From an uncultured Planctomycetia bacterium (lineage in GTDB: Bacteria > Planctomycetota > UBA1135 > GCA-002686595), in the NCBI GenBank assembly GCA_937952135.1, contig CALFYL010000091.1, positions 1-22,179 on the forward strand: a stretch of DNA of 22,179 nucleotides, written 5' to 3'. The notes under the pieces are model-generated. The model did no database searches. It was not told where the DNA came from and worked only from the letters and a program-made list of their open reading frames with translations. Below, one piece after another: positions 1 through 7,455 of this stretch. A program made the position numbers and the translations under genes. The first letter of the stretch is position 1; every line of letters begins with the position of its first letter.

Positions 1-940
1 GGGTGCGGCCGGCGTGGGGGTGGGACTTCTCGTAGACGTCGCGCAGGCGTTCGATGGAGACGTGCGTGTAGATCTGCGTGGTGGTGAGGTGCGCGTGGCC
101 GAGCAGTTCTTGGACTGACTTGAGGTCGGCGCCGGCGTCGAGCATGTGCGTGGCGAAGCTGTGGCGCAGCATGTGCGGGTGCACGCGGCGCGCGAGGCCG
201 CTGGCGGAGGCGGCGCGCGCGACGATCAGGCCGATGGCGCGCGTGGTGATGCGGCCGCCGCGTGCGTTCAGGAAGACGGCGCGCGGCGCCTTTGCGGACG
301 GCGTGGGGCGTTTGGGATCCCCGAGGTAGGACCGCAGCGCTTCGCGGGCCTTGCTGCCGATCGCGACGAGCCGGTCCTTGCGGCCTTTGCCGCGAACTCG
401 TCCGACGCCGCGAGCGAGGTCGATCTCGTCGACGTTGAGCGCGGCGGCTTCGGCGGCTCGCGAGCCCGCGGAGTAGAGGAACTCCAGGAGGGCGCGGTCG
501 CGGCGGCCCAGCGGCGTCTCGAGGTCGCAGCCGGTGAGCAATTGCTCGAATTCCGCGGGGGAAAGGGCGCCTGGGAGGCGCCTCGGCGCCTTCGACGGCC
601 GCAGGGAGCGGCCGGGGTGCGTCTGAAGCTTCGAGCGCTCGACGAGCCACTGCAGGAACGAGCGCGCGGCCGAGAGCTTGCGCTGGCTGGAGGTGCGCGC
701 GAGCCCGCGATCGTCGAGGGCGAAGAGAAACCCGCGCAGCGTTCGCGGCGTGATCGCCTCCGCGTCGGAGATCTCCGCGCCCGCGCAGTGCTCGCAGAGC
801 TCGATCAAGTCTCCGCGGTACGCGCGCAGCGTGTGGTCGCTGGCGCCGCGCGTCGCCGCGAGTTCGGTCAGATAGCGGCGCGCCTCGGCGCCGAGCGCGT
901 TGTCCGGAAAGTCCCGCGTCGCGCGCGCGGCCGGGCTCAT
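1..940 (-). CDS. xerC: Tyrosine recombinase XerC/XerD type (3' end cut by window edge)
   Basis: Site-specific tyrosine recombinase of the XerC/XerD family, which resolves chromosome dimers at dif sites in the cytoplasm. The 313 visible residues hold an N-terminal SAM-like core-binding domain (about 15-100) and the catalytic domain (about 115 onward). All catalytic residues of the family are visible: R161 (in GSRAAE), K185 (GKGRKDR), H256 and R259 (HMLRHSF), H282 (GHAHLTTTQ) and nucleophile Y291 (IYTHVS). The last visible residues (EKSHPHAGRT) match the usual Xer C-terminus, so only a few residues and the stop are missing off the left edge. The start ATG at 940 overlaps the stop of the upstream lipoprotein gene (ATGA), implying translational coupling. 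XerC and XerD cannot be separated reliably by eye; no dif-like site was recognised in the window. Confidence 0.9.
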   Translation of the reverse strand, partial: MSPAARATRDFPDNALGAEARRYLTELAATRGASDHTLRAYRGDLIELCEHCAGAEISDAEAITPRTLRGFLFALDDRGLARTSSQRKLSAARSFLQWLVERSKLQTHPGRSLRPSKAPRRLPGALSPAEFEQLLTGCDLETPLGRRDRALLEFLYSAGSRAAEAAALNVDEIDLARGVGRVRGKGRKDRLVAIGSKAREALRSYLGDPKRPTPSAKAPRAVFLNARGGRITTRAIGLIVARAASASGLARRVHPHMLRHSFATHMLDAGADLKSVQELLGHAHLTTTQIYTHVSIERLRDVYEKSHPHAGRT

Positions 941-1794
941 CCGCGCTCCCAGTACGCGGTGCGCTGCATCTCGACGAGCTCGAACCGCACGCCGCTCGAA
1001 TCCTCGTGGCGCACGAGAACGTGCATCCACGGCGCCTGCGCTTGCGCCGCGAACCAATAGTCGAACGTCTCGCCCGCGATGCGCGCGCGCAGATGGTGCG
1101 CGTCGAGCGAACCGACGCCGAGCTCGAGCGTCTCTTGCGCGACGTATTCGACCTGCGCCACGACGGGCTCGAAGGGAACCTGGCGCGTGCTCTTCTGGCT
1201 GCGCACGACGTTCAACTCGAACGAAGGCCGCGCGGCGAAGTCGTAGTCACGCAGCAGCAGCGCGAGTTCGTCGACGAAGTGCAACTCGCTCGCCGCGCCG
1301 AGCGTTCCGGAGCGCACGCCGGCGCCGGGGAAGTACACCGAATCCCAGTAGACGAACTCCGCGCCCGCGAGCCACACCTGCTTGAAACTCGCGCCGCAGT
1401 CCTCTTGCGTTCCCACGGTGAGCTTCACCGCCGCGAGCGAGTTCGCGTCGCTGTACGTGCACGTCGAGAAGCGGTAGTCGTAGTTCTCGGTCGGCACGTT
1501 CTCCGACCAGTGGTGCTTGAACACCTCGCGCCCGCCGCCGGAGGATTTCGTCGTCGTCGAAGCGTCGTAGTGCTCGACGTTCGTGTAGGCGATCGCGCGG
1601 TAGCTGCGCGGCGAGCCGTAGATCACGCGCGTCGCGGCGTACACGCACTTCTCCGCCTTGCCGTCGCGCCACAGCTCGCTCGCTCGCCACGCGCCGTCGC
1701 CGCCGGGAAAGGCGAGGTTGCGCCGCGACGGAGCGCACGCGCTCAGCAGCGCCGCGAGGCCCACGACGAACGCCCATCGCCGCGCCTGGCTCAC
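937..1794 (-). CDS. Predicted lipoprotein of unknown function
   Basis: A 285-aa exported protein. The GTG start at 1794 gives a compact signal peptide (MSQARRWAFVVGLAALL) followed by a lipobox LSAC with the lipidated Cys at residue 20; a longer in-frame start would put about 35 Arg-rich residues before it. The mature part has many alternating hydrophobic and aromatic stretches typical of a beta-rich fold and ends in FELVEMQRTAYWERG. Two Cys (in STCTYSD and EDCGASF) could form a disulfide. I do not recognise the family with certainty; a DUF3108-like beta-barrel is possible. The start overlaps the upstream DUF2203 stop (GTGA) and the stop overlaps the xerC start (ATGA), so the three genes are almost certainly one operon. 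Function unknown. Confidence 0.78.
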   Translation of the reverse strand: MSQARRWAFVVGLAALLSACAPSRRNLAFPGGDGAWRASELWRDGKAEKCVYAATRVIYGSPRSYRAIAYTNVEHYDASTTTKSSGGGREVFKHHWSENVPTENYDYRFSTCTYSDANSLAAVKLTVGTQEDCGASFKQVWLAGAEFVYWDSVYFPGAGVRSGTLGAASELHFVDELALLLRDYDFAARPSFELNVVRSQKSTRQVPFEPVVAQVEYVAQETLELGVGSLDAHHLRARIAGETFDYWFAAQAQAPWMHVLVRHEDSSGVRFELVEMQRTAYWERG

Positions 1795-2174
1795 GTCGCG
1801 CTCGCGCTCAGCAGGTGCTCGGGGATGCGCGCGCGACCGGCGAAGCCCGCGTCGTAAGGGTGGAACCACTCGACGCGCGGCTCGTCGCTCTTCCAGCACA
1901 GCAGCACGTCGCGGCCTTCGATCTGGCCGGGGAAGTCCACCAGCCCCTTGTCGAAGGAGAAGTCCTTGTACTCGCAGCCGATGCTCTCGAGCTCGAGGAC
2001 GAGGTCGCGGATCTGCGCTTCGAGCTGGCCGATGCGGCTTTGGATCTCGGCGATGTGCTGGCGCTTGGCGAGCGAGCGCAGCTCGCGGCCGCGCTCGAGA
2101 ATGTCGTCGACGATGCGCCGCACCAGCGGCAGCGTCCGATTGGCTTGGAGCGGCGTGAAGTTCTTGCGGACCAC
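1791..2174 (-). CDS. DUF2203 family protein
   Basis: A 127-aa cytoplasmic protein of the DUF2203 type. The N-terminal block FTPLQANRTLPLVRRIV is the family hallmark. A helical, charged middle (about 25-70, LAKRQHIAEIQSRIGQLEAQ) is probably a coiled coil. The C-terminal block has CEYKDFSFDKGLVDFP, then LLCWKSDEP and WFHPYDAGFAGR, again as in the family, whose biochemical role is not known. The start is taken as GTG 2174 because the family begins just before the FT..xANrtLP block; the open frame upstream is Arg/Ala-rich and looks non-coding. No convincing Shine-Dalgarno is visible. It is the first gene of the DUF2203-lipoprotein-xerC operon and overlaps the next gene by 4 nt. Confidence 0.82.
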   Translation of the reverse strand: MVRKNFTPLQANRTLPLVRRIVDDILERGRELRSLAKRQHIAEIQSRIGQLEAQIRDLVLELESIGCEYKDFSFDKGLVDFPGQIEGRDVLLCWKSDEPRVEWFHPYDAGFAGRARIPEHLLSASAT

Positions 2175-2239
2175 GGCGCGATTGTGACGCGCCGCGCGCG
2201 CACTGTCACGGACGCTCGCCCGCGCGCGAGCGGGCGGCG

Positions 2240-2290
2240 GCGCTGCGCGAGTACGAATCAGCGCTGCGCGAGTACGTACTAACGCTGCGC
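2240..2290. repeat. 21-bp tandem repeat, about 2.4 copies
   Basis: Copies at 2240-2260, 2261-2281 and a partial one at 2282-2290 share the core gcgctgcgcgagtacg. The array sits between DUF2203 and the stop codon of the coiled-coil gene (2279-2281) and overlaps that gene's last codons, so it may have formed by slippage at the 3' end. No function is evident. Confidence 0.75.
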
Positions 2291-2734
2291 GGGCCGGCCG
2301 GCGGGCGCTTTGGCCGGTGTCGCGGCCTTGGGCGCGTTCGATGTGAGCACGAGCGGCGTCTTCATCGCCTTCGTGAGCTCGGCGAAGCCCGCGAGCAGCG
2401 CGTTGCGCGAGTCGGGGTTGATTCCGGCGGTGAAGCCCTTGGCGCGCGACTCCTCGAGCGCGGCGTTGAGCGCGTCCGCGGCCTGGCTCTGCGCTTGAAT
2501 CCAACGCAGCGCCTGCTCGAGGTCGGCCCGCAACGCTTCCTCCGGCGTCGGAACACCGGCGGCCGGCGTCGCCGCCTTGCGGAGCGTCGCGAGCTCGCTC
2601 TTGAGCTCGCCGACTTGCTTCTCGAGCGCCTCGAGGCGTTCGAGCGGTTCGCGCTCGTCCTGGACAGGGCGTGCGAGGGTAAGGCCGCAGGCAACGGCCG
2701 CGGCGACGGCGATCAGGCTGAGCTTCGACTTCAT
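2279..2734 (-). CDS. Small secreted coiled-coil protein
   Basis: A 151-aa protein starting at ATG 2734 (MKSKLSLIAV). Residues 1-21 form a signal peptide; AVAC within it could serve as a weak lipobox, so a lipoprotein is an alternative. Residues about 28-55 (ERLEALEKQVGELKSELATL) have heptad spacing of a coiled coil. This is followed by a helical Ala/Leu/Glu-rich middle and a Pro/Ala/Lys-rich tail (PKAATPAKAPAGRPAQR). No enzyme motif is seen and the family is not recognised. The much longer open frame that continues upstream on this strand is antisense to MFS and pabB and is an Arg-rich GC artefact. It is divergent from the MFS gene across 93 nt. A -10-like GATACT lies only 9 nt before the start. 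Confidence 0.72.
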   Translation of the reverse strand: MKSKLSLIAVAAAVACGLTLARPVQDEREPLERLEALEKQVGELKSELATLRKAATPAAGVPTPEEALRADLEQALRWIQAQSQAADALNAALEESRAKGFTAGINPDSRNALLAGFAELTKAMKTPLVLTSNAPKAATPAKAPAGRPAQR

Positions 2735-2743
2735 GGCGCGTCC

Positions 2744-2749
2744 AGTATC
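2744..2749 (-). promoter_or_regulatory. -10-like hexamer for the coiled-coil gene
   Basis: GATACT on the minus strand, 9 nt before the ATG at 2734. No clear -35. If used, the transcript would start within a few bases of the start codon. Confidence 0.3.
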
Positions 2750-2812
2750 GGTCGCCGCGCGCCCCGCGCCCAAGCACCGCGGGCGCCGCGAAGGAAAAGC
2801 CTTCCCGTTTCG

Positions 2813-2818
2813 TACGCT
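2813..2818 (+). promoter_or_regulatory. -10-like hexamer for the MFS-pabB operon
   Basis: TACGCT (TAnnnT pattern) ends 9 nt before the MFS ATG at 2828. No good -35 is visible. A small A-loop hairpin (gaagg/ccttc, 2790-2804) lies just upstream. The position predicts a leaderless or nearly leaderless mRNA. Confidence 0.3.
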
Positions 2819-2827
2819 GGGCCGCTC

Positions 2828-4159
2828 ATGACCGCGCCCACGGCCCCCAAGGCGAGTCGCTCGCCGCTCCTGTTCATCTTCCTCACGGTCTTCATCGACC
2901 TGCTCGGCTTCGGAATCGTCATTCCGCTGCTGCCGATCTACTCGGACGCCTACGGAGCGTCGAACACCGAGCTGGGGCTGCTGTTCGCCTCGTTCTCGGG
3001 GATGCAGTTCCTGTTCGCGCCGATGTGGGGTCGTCTCTCGGACCGCATCGGACGCCGGCCGGTGCTCATCGGCGGGCTGGTGGGGACGGCGCTCGCCTAC
3101 CTGCTGTTCGCGTACTTCGACGTCGTCGGCTCGGGGCTCGCCGAGCGCTTCCCCGAACTCGGCTGGACGGCCGAGCGCGGCGCGCTCATGGTCCTGTTCG
3201 CCTCGCGGCTGATGGCGGGCTTCTTCGGCGCGAATGTCTCCACCGCCTTCGCGTTCATCGCGGACGTGACGACGCCCGAGAACCGCGCCAAGGGCATGGG
3301 CCTGGTCGGCGCCGCCTTCGGACTGGGCTTCACCTTCGGGCCCGCGATGGGCGGCGAGCTCTCGCAGTTCGACCTCCACGCGCCCGGCCTCGCCGCGGCC
3401 GGCCTGTCGCTGTGCGCCGCGCTGTTCGGCTACCTCAAATTGCCCGAGCCGCCGCGCGCGGCGCGCTCGAAGGCCCGCGTGTTCAGCCTCGACCAGTTGC
3501 GCGGCGCCGCGGCCAACCCGCGCATCGGGCTCGCGCTGCTGCTCTCGTTCCTGGTGATCGTGGCCTTCTCCGCCTTCGAGACGATGTTCCTGCGGCTCGG
3601 GTTGCGGCTCTACCCGGACTACTTCGGGCAGCCGACCGGCGTCGGGGAGGAACCCACGCGCGCGCAGATCCTCGTCGCCGCCAAGTACGCCGGCCGCTAC
3701 CTGTTCGTCGTGGGCCTGATCTCCGCCGCGATCCAGGGCGGCTTCATTCGGCGGCTCGTGCCGCGCTTCGGCGAGACCAAGCTCGCCATCGCGGGCCAGC
3801 TCATCCTCGGCGTCGGCCTGTTCATCGTCGGCGCCGCCGGGCACTTCTGGGTGGTCGTGCTCGGGTGCGTGGTGATGCCCTTCGGACTGGGGATCAACAA
3901 CCCGTCGGTGAACTCGATGATCTCGCGCTCGTCGCCTCCCGATCAACAGGGCGCCTACCTCGGTCTGCAGCAGTCGCTGGCCAGCCTCGCGCGCATGGTC
4001 GGGCCGCTCGCGGCGGGCGTGCTGTTCGACTTGCTCGGACCGCGAGCCCCGTTCTACACGTCGGCGCTCGTGCTGGTGGTGGCCGCGCTGGTCGCGTTCC
4101 GTTACCACGCGCGCTTCGGCGCCGCGTTCGTGCAGTCGGCGCCGCAAGCGCGGACGTGA
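2828..4159 (+). CDS. MFS transporter, DHA1/TetA-like drug or metabolite exporter
   Basis: A 443-aa integral inner-membrane protein, a typical size for 12-helix major facilitator transporters. TM1 holds LGFGIVIPLLPIY, the TetA/DHA1 signature. Motif A follows in the 2-3 loop (GRLSDRIGRRPVL, about 68-80). The N-half has a repeat of helices including FIADVTTPENRAKGMG, the motif before TM5 in Tet-type exporters. The C-half contains RRLVPRFGETK, the pseudo-repeat of motif A, and GINNPSVNSMISRSSPPDQQG, typical of the TetA family. It probably exports a drug or metabolite by proton antiport; the substrate cannot be read from sequence. ATG 2828 is chosen because the predicted TM1 starts soon after. Its stop overlaps the pabB GTG start (GTGA), suggesting co-expression with folate precursor synthesis. 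Confidence 0.9.
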   Translation: MTAPTAPKASRSPLLFIFLTVFIDLLGFGIVIPLLPIYSDAYGASNTELGLLFASFSGMQFLFAPMWGRLSDRIGRRPVLIGGLVGTALAYLLFAYFDVVGSGLAERFPELGWTAERGALMVLFASRLMAGFFGANVSTAFAFIADVTTPENRAKGMGLVGAAFGLGFTFGPAMGGELSQFDLHAPGLAAAGLSLCAALFGYLKLPEPPRAARSKARVFSLDQLRGAAANPRIGLALLLSFLVIVAFSAFETMFLRLGLRLYPDYFGQPTGVGEEPTRAQILVAAKYAGRYLFVVGLISAAIQGGFIRRLVPRFGETKLAIAGQLILGVGLFIVGAAGHFWVVVLGCVVMPFGLGINNPSVNSMISRSSPPDQQGAYLGLQQSLASLARMVGPLAAGVLFDLLGPRAPFYTSALVLVVAALVAFRYHARFGAAFVQSAPQART

Positions 4160-5550
4160 GCGCGCGGTTCGTCTTTCGGCCGCAGATTTTCGAGCTCGGC
4201 GACGTCGAGCCGGCCCGCGCGCTCGGCGCGCTCCGGGACCACGACCGGCTGTTCCTGCTCGACAGCGCGCGCGGATCGCCGCGGCGCTTCTCGCTGCTCG
4301 CCTTCGATCCGCTCCCGGCGCACGTCGCCGGCGCACCGTCGATCGCCGCCGTTCGCGAACTTCTCGAGCAGTTGACGCTCGATCCGGCTTCGGGGGATCG
4401 CTCGGCCGCCGTGCCGGGTCCGTTCCATGGCGGACTCCTCGGCGCGCTCGCCTACGACCTCGGCGCGGCGGGCGAGAAGCCTGTGCACGTCGCGCCGGAA
4501 CCCTGGGGCTTCCCGCTGTTCGTCGGCGGCCTCTACACCGACTTCCTCGTGCGCGACGAAGCGCTGGGCCGCGCGTGGCTCGTGCTCGGCGACGCGCCTG
4601 GCGACGGTCGGCCCTCGCTCGACCAGCGCCGCTCGCGAATTCGCGACGAGCTCGCGAGCGAAGTGCGACCGACGGAAACCGTCGCGAGCCGCCTGCAGCG
4701 CTGCGTGAGCGCGGCCGAGCACCGCGCGCGCGTCGAGCGTTGCCGCGAGCGGATCGCGGAGGGCGACCTCTACCAGGCGAACCTCGCGCACCGCTTCGTT
4801 TGCTCCGCTCGCGGAGCGCCGGTGGATTGGTACGAGCGGCTGCGAAGCGCCAATCCCGCGCCGTACATGGCCTTCGCACAGTGGCCGGCGTCGAGTTCGG
4901 CGAGCGTCGCGGGCGCGCTCCTTTCCGCGTCGCCGGAACTGTTGCTCGAGTTCGACGGCCAGCTCGCGCGCACGCGGCCGATCAAGGGCACCGCGCCGCG
5001 CCATTCCGATCCACGCGAGGACGCGCGCGCCGCTGAGCGGCTCTTAGGAAGCGCGAAAGACCTCGCGGAGCTCGCGATGATCGTCGACCTCGAACGCAAC
5101 GACCTCGCGAAGGTGTGCGAGCCGCGCGGCGTGTGGGTCGAGGGCTTTCCGCGCCTCGAGAGCTATGCGCGCGTCCACCACCTCATGGCCGATGTCGTCG
5201 GCAAGCCGCGCGCGGGCGTCGGGGCCTTCGACCTGCTCGAGGCGCTCTTTCCAGGCGGTTCGATCACCGGCGCGCCCAAGCTGCGCTCGATGGAGATCCT
5301 CGCGGAGCTCGAGGGCGAGGGCCGCGGCTTCTTCTGCGGCTCGGCGGGGTTCGTCGACCTGCGGGGCCGCGCGCTGTGGAACATCCTCATCCGCACGTTG
5401 CTGTGGCGCGAGGTCGAGCGCGGCGAGGGGCGCGGCGGCGAGCTCTCGTTCCGCGTGGGCGGCGGCGTCACGTGGTCCTCGGACCCGGCGGCGGAGGAGC
5501 GCGAAACCCTCGACAAAGCACGGGGTTTGCTCGACGCGCTCGGACTATGA
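4156..5550 (+). CDS. pabB: Aminodeoxychorismate synthase component I (PabB)
   Basis: A 464-aa chorismate-binding enzyme (E. coli PabB is about 450) that aminates chorismate to 4-amino-4-deoxychorismate for p-aminobenzoate and folate synthesis, normally with the glutaminase PabA. Visible motifs are GDLYQANL, SPEL with the conserved Glu at 261, RPIKGTAPR with Lys at 277, IVDLERNDL, PGGSITGAPK (366-375) and GGGVTWSSDP (about 435-444). The Lys in PIKGT separates PabB from TrpE (anthranilate synthase), which has Ala there, so PabB is favoured. It starts at GTG 4156, overlapping the MFS stop. No pabA or pabC lies in this window. A 212-nt gap follows with no supported gene. Confidence 0.92.
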   Translation: MSARFVFRPQIFELGDVEPARALGALRDHDRLFLLDSARGSPRRFSLLAFDPLPAHVAGAPSIAAVRELLEQLTLDPASGDRSAAVPGPFHGGLLGALAYDLGAAGEKPVHVAPEPWGFPLFVGGLYTDFLVRDEALGRAWLVLGDAPGDGRPSLDQRRSRIRDELASEVRPTETVASRLQRCVSAAEHRARVERCRERIAEGDLYQANLAHRFVCSARGAPVDWYERLRSANPAPYMAFAQWPASSSASVAGALLSASPELLLEFDGQLARTRPIKGTAPRHSDPREDARAAERLLGSAKDLAELAMIVDLERNDLAKVCEPRGVWVEGFPRLESYARVHHLMADVVGKPRAGVGAFDLLEALFPGGSITGAPKLRSMEILAELEGEGRGFFCGSAGFVDLRGRALWNILIRTLLWREVERGEGRGGELSFRVGGGVTWSSDPAAEERETLDKARGLLDALGL

Positions 5551-5762
5551 GTGTCGCAGGCTGGCACGGGGAACCGCGCGTGAGCCGCGTGCATGTCGCC
5601 TCACAACCGCCCTTGCGCTAGCGTAGGCGCCGGCGCACCGCGCGCCACCCGACGAACTTGCACGACGAAACCGCACGTCGAGGCGGCACGGCGAACCCAC
5701 TCGACGTGCTCGCGCGACGACCCCTTCCGACGAGCGGCCGCCGCCCGTCCACAGGAGCCACC

Positions 5763-6587
5763 ATGAATCGAATCTTCACCCTCGCAGTCCTGGCCGCCCT
5801 CGCGCCCTCGAGCCTGGCCCAGATCGGCGTCGCGATGCCGAGCGCTCCGCTCGCCGCGTCCGCTCAAGATCCCCAGGATTCCCAGGATCCCAAGCCCGAC
5901 GAACGCGCCGATGTGAAGGAGTGGATCGCCAAGCTCCACGAGCATGCCGGCAAGCGCGGCAAGGAAGACCAGGAAGCGGTCAAGGTCATCGACGAGCACC
6001 TGCTCAAGGAGTTCGAGACCTTCGGGCCGAAGGACCGAGCTTCGGTCGTGAAGGCGCTCGACAAGGTGTTCAACGAGAAGCGCCAGGAGACCGAGGACGG
6101 CGTGCGCCAGAACTCGATGTTCATCGCGTCGGCGGTCGCGCTCGGACGCATGGGTCCCGAGAGCGCGCCGGTGCTGATCTCGTGGATCGGCCACAAGGCG
6201 CACAAGAAGGACGTGCTGCTGCAGCGCAAGCTCATCGAGAGCCTCGGCCGCACGAAGGTCGAACCCGGGCGCGTCGCGCTCATCAAGCTCATCACCGACG
6301 ACGAGCCGCAGATCCAGGCCGCGGCGATCCAGGCGCTCGGCGAGTACGAGGGCATCGAGCTGAAGCTCCGCAAGGACACCTTCGAGTCCGTGCTCAAGCA
6401 CGCGATGGGGCTCTACGGCCAGATGCAGTCGAACCAGCAGGATCCGATCGCGCGCGAGCGCTACGACGCGGTGGTCGGTCCGGCGATCACGACGCTGAAG
6501 CGCCTGTCGGGGCACGATGAATCGGCGCTCGACGGCTGGCAGCGCTGGTGGAACAAGAACAAGAAGGAAGACTGGGACAAGGCGTGA
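5763..6587 (+). CDS. Secreted HEAT-repeat-like protein
   Basis: A 274-aa protein with a signal peptide (MNRIFTLAVLAALAPSSLA, predicted cleavage near residue 19) and a good ribosome site (AGGAG at 5753-5757). After a Gln/Asp/Pro-rich linker (about 30-45) it is all-helical. Repeated units such as VALGRMGPESAPVLISWIG and LIKLITDDEPQIQAAAIQALGEYEG resemble HEAT/PBS-lyase repeats, which usually bind proteins. The C-terminus is Trp- and Lys-rich (LDGWQRWWNKNKKEDW). It is probably periplasmic. It lies 16 nt before a one-TM protein gene and probably starts a three-gene envelope operon. No catalytic motif. Exact function unknown. Confidence 0.82.
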   Translation: MNRIFTLAVLAALAPSSLAQIGVAMPSAPLAASAQDPQDSQDPKPDERADVKEWIAKLHEHAGKRGKEDQEAVKVIDEHLLKEFETFGPKDRASVVKALDKVFNEKRQETEDGVRQNSMFIASAVALGRMGPESAPVLISWIGHKAHKKDVLLQRKLIESLGRTKVEPGRVALIKLITDDEPQIQAAAIQALGEYEGIELKLRKDTFESVLKHAMGLYGQMQSNQQDPIARERYDAVVGPAITTLKRLSGHDESALDGWQRWWNKNKKEDWDKA

Positions 6588-6603
6588 CGGCTTCGCCGCG
6601 GGC

Positions 6604-7455
6604 ATGAACACCAGCGACTCCGAGCGCGGCGGATCCAGCCGCGGCTCCTCGACACTCGACGAACCCCGACGGCGCGACCGGACTTCGGCCGCGCCGTGGT
6701 TTTTGGGGCTGGCCGTGCTGCTGCTCGTCGTCGCGGGCGTCGTGACGCTGCTGCGCACGAGCGAGGTCGCACGTTATGCGCCGCCGAGCGCCGGCAATCC
6801 CGAGCAACCGATCGAAGCCCTGCGCGGCGAGCTGTCGCTGCCGAGCGGCGGACGAATCGTCGCGCAGCTCACGGCGTTGCGCTCGGACCCGGAGGGCCAG
6901 CGTTTCGAGGCCGAGAGCCTGCGGCGCGAGCTGAGCCAAGGCGCGGGAGAGCCGTGGCGCTTGCACCTGCGCTGGGACGCGGCCGCGGCGCCCGGCGGCG
7001 GCGCTTCGGCGGTCGGAGCGGACCTCGAGCGGGGCGCGCAGGTCGTGGTCGGAGTGTCCGCGCTCGAGTTGCACGACTCCGAGGGAGTCGCGGCGCGCGC
7101 GCTGACGCTGGACGCGACGGCGGGGAGCGGACCCACGGACCCGGTGGCCGCGCTGTTCTCGGCGCCGACCTCGGGCCTTGGCCCGGGCCAGGCTGTGGAC
7201 GTCGTGTTGTGGGGGCGCAAGGCGAACGGGCGCGTCGAGCTGCGCGGCCTCGCGCTCGGCCCCGAGCTGGGTTCCGGGCTCGGATCCGGCGAGTCGGCGG
7301 CGATCGCGCTCGAGGAGACCACGCTCGCGCGCGCCGAACTCGAACTTCCGTTCACGTACCGGACGCGCGGCGACGAAGTCGTACAACCGGGGAAGCCGCG
7401 CGCGGCCGGCGCGTCCGATCGGCGCGCCCGAGCGCGCGTCCCCAGCGATGGTTGA
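6604..7455 (+). CDS. Single-pass membrane protein of unknown function
   Basis: A 283-aa protein with a Ser/Arg-rich cytoplasmic N-terminus (1-30), one strong TM helix at about 31-50 (PWFLGLAVLLLVVAGVVTLL) and a periplasmic domain. The domain alternates short hydrophobic strands with Gly/Ala-rich turns, suggesting a beta-rich fold (for example GRIVAQLTALRSD, QVVVGVSALELHD, QAVDVVLWGRKANG). ATG 6604 is chosen because it directly follows the HEAT gene and gives a normal N-terminus; the frame is open further upstream inside the HEAT gene. The stop overlaps the next gene's ATG (8-nt overlap, 7448-7455), so the two are probably translated together. I recognise no family. Confidence 0.75.
   Translation: MNTSDSERGGSSRGSSTLDEPRRRDRTSAAPWFLGLAVLLLVVAGVVTLLRTSEVARYAPPSAGNPEQPIEALRGELSLPSGGRIVAQLTALRSDPEGQRFEAESLRRELSQGAGEPWRLHLRWDAAAAPGGGASAVGADLERGAQVVVGVSALELHDSEGVAARALTLDATAGSGPTDPVAALFSAPTSGLGPGQAVDVVLWGRKANGRVELRGLALGPELGSGLGSGESAAIALEETTLARAELELPFTYRTRGDEVVQPGKPRAAGASDRRARARVPSDG

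Noticed and set aside
3025..4155. Upstream in-frame extension of pabB through the MFS gene
   Set aside because: It is Arg/Ala-rich and out of frame with a clear MFS transporter. PabB similarity begins right after GTG 4156.
2735..4879. A long minus-strand extension upstream of the small coiled-coil protein
   Set aside because: It is antisense to MFS and pabB and very Arg-rich. The clear signal peptide at 2734 marks the real start.
5547..5621. A 24-codon ORF overlapping the pabB stop (ATGA)
   Set aside because: Its position is attractive for coupling, but it is short, has no recognisable feature, and ATGs by chance overlapping stops are common; no independent support.
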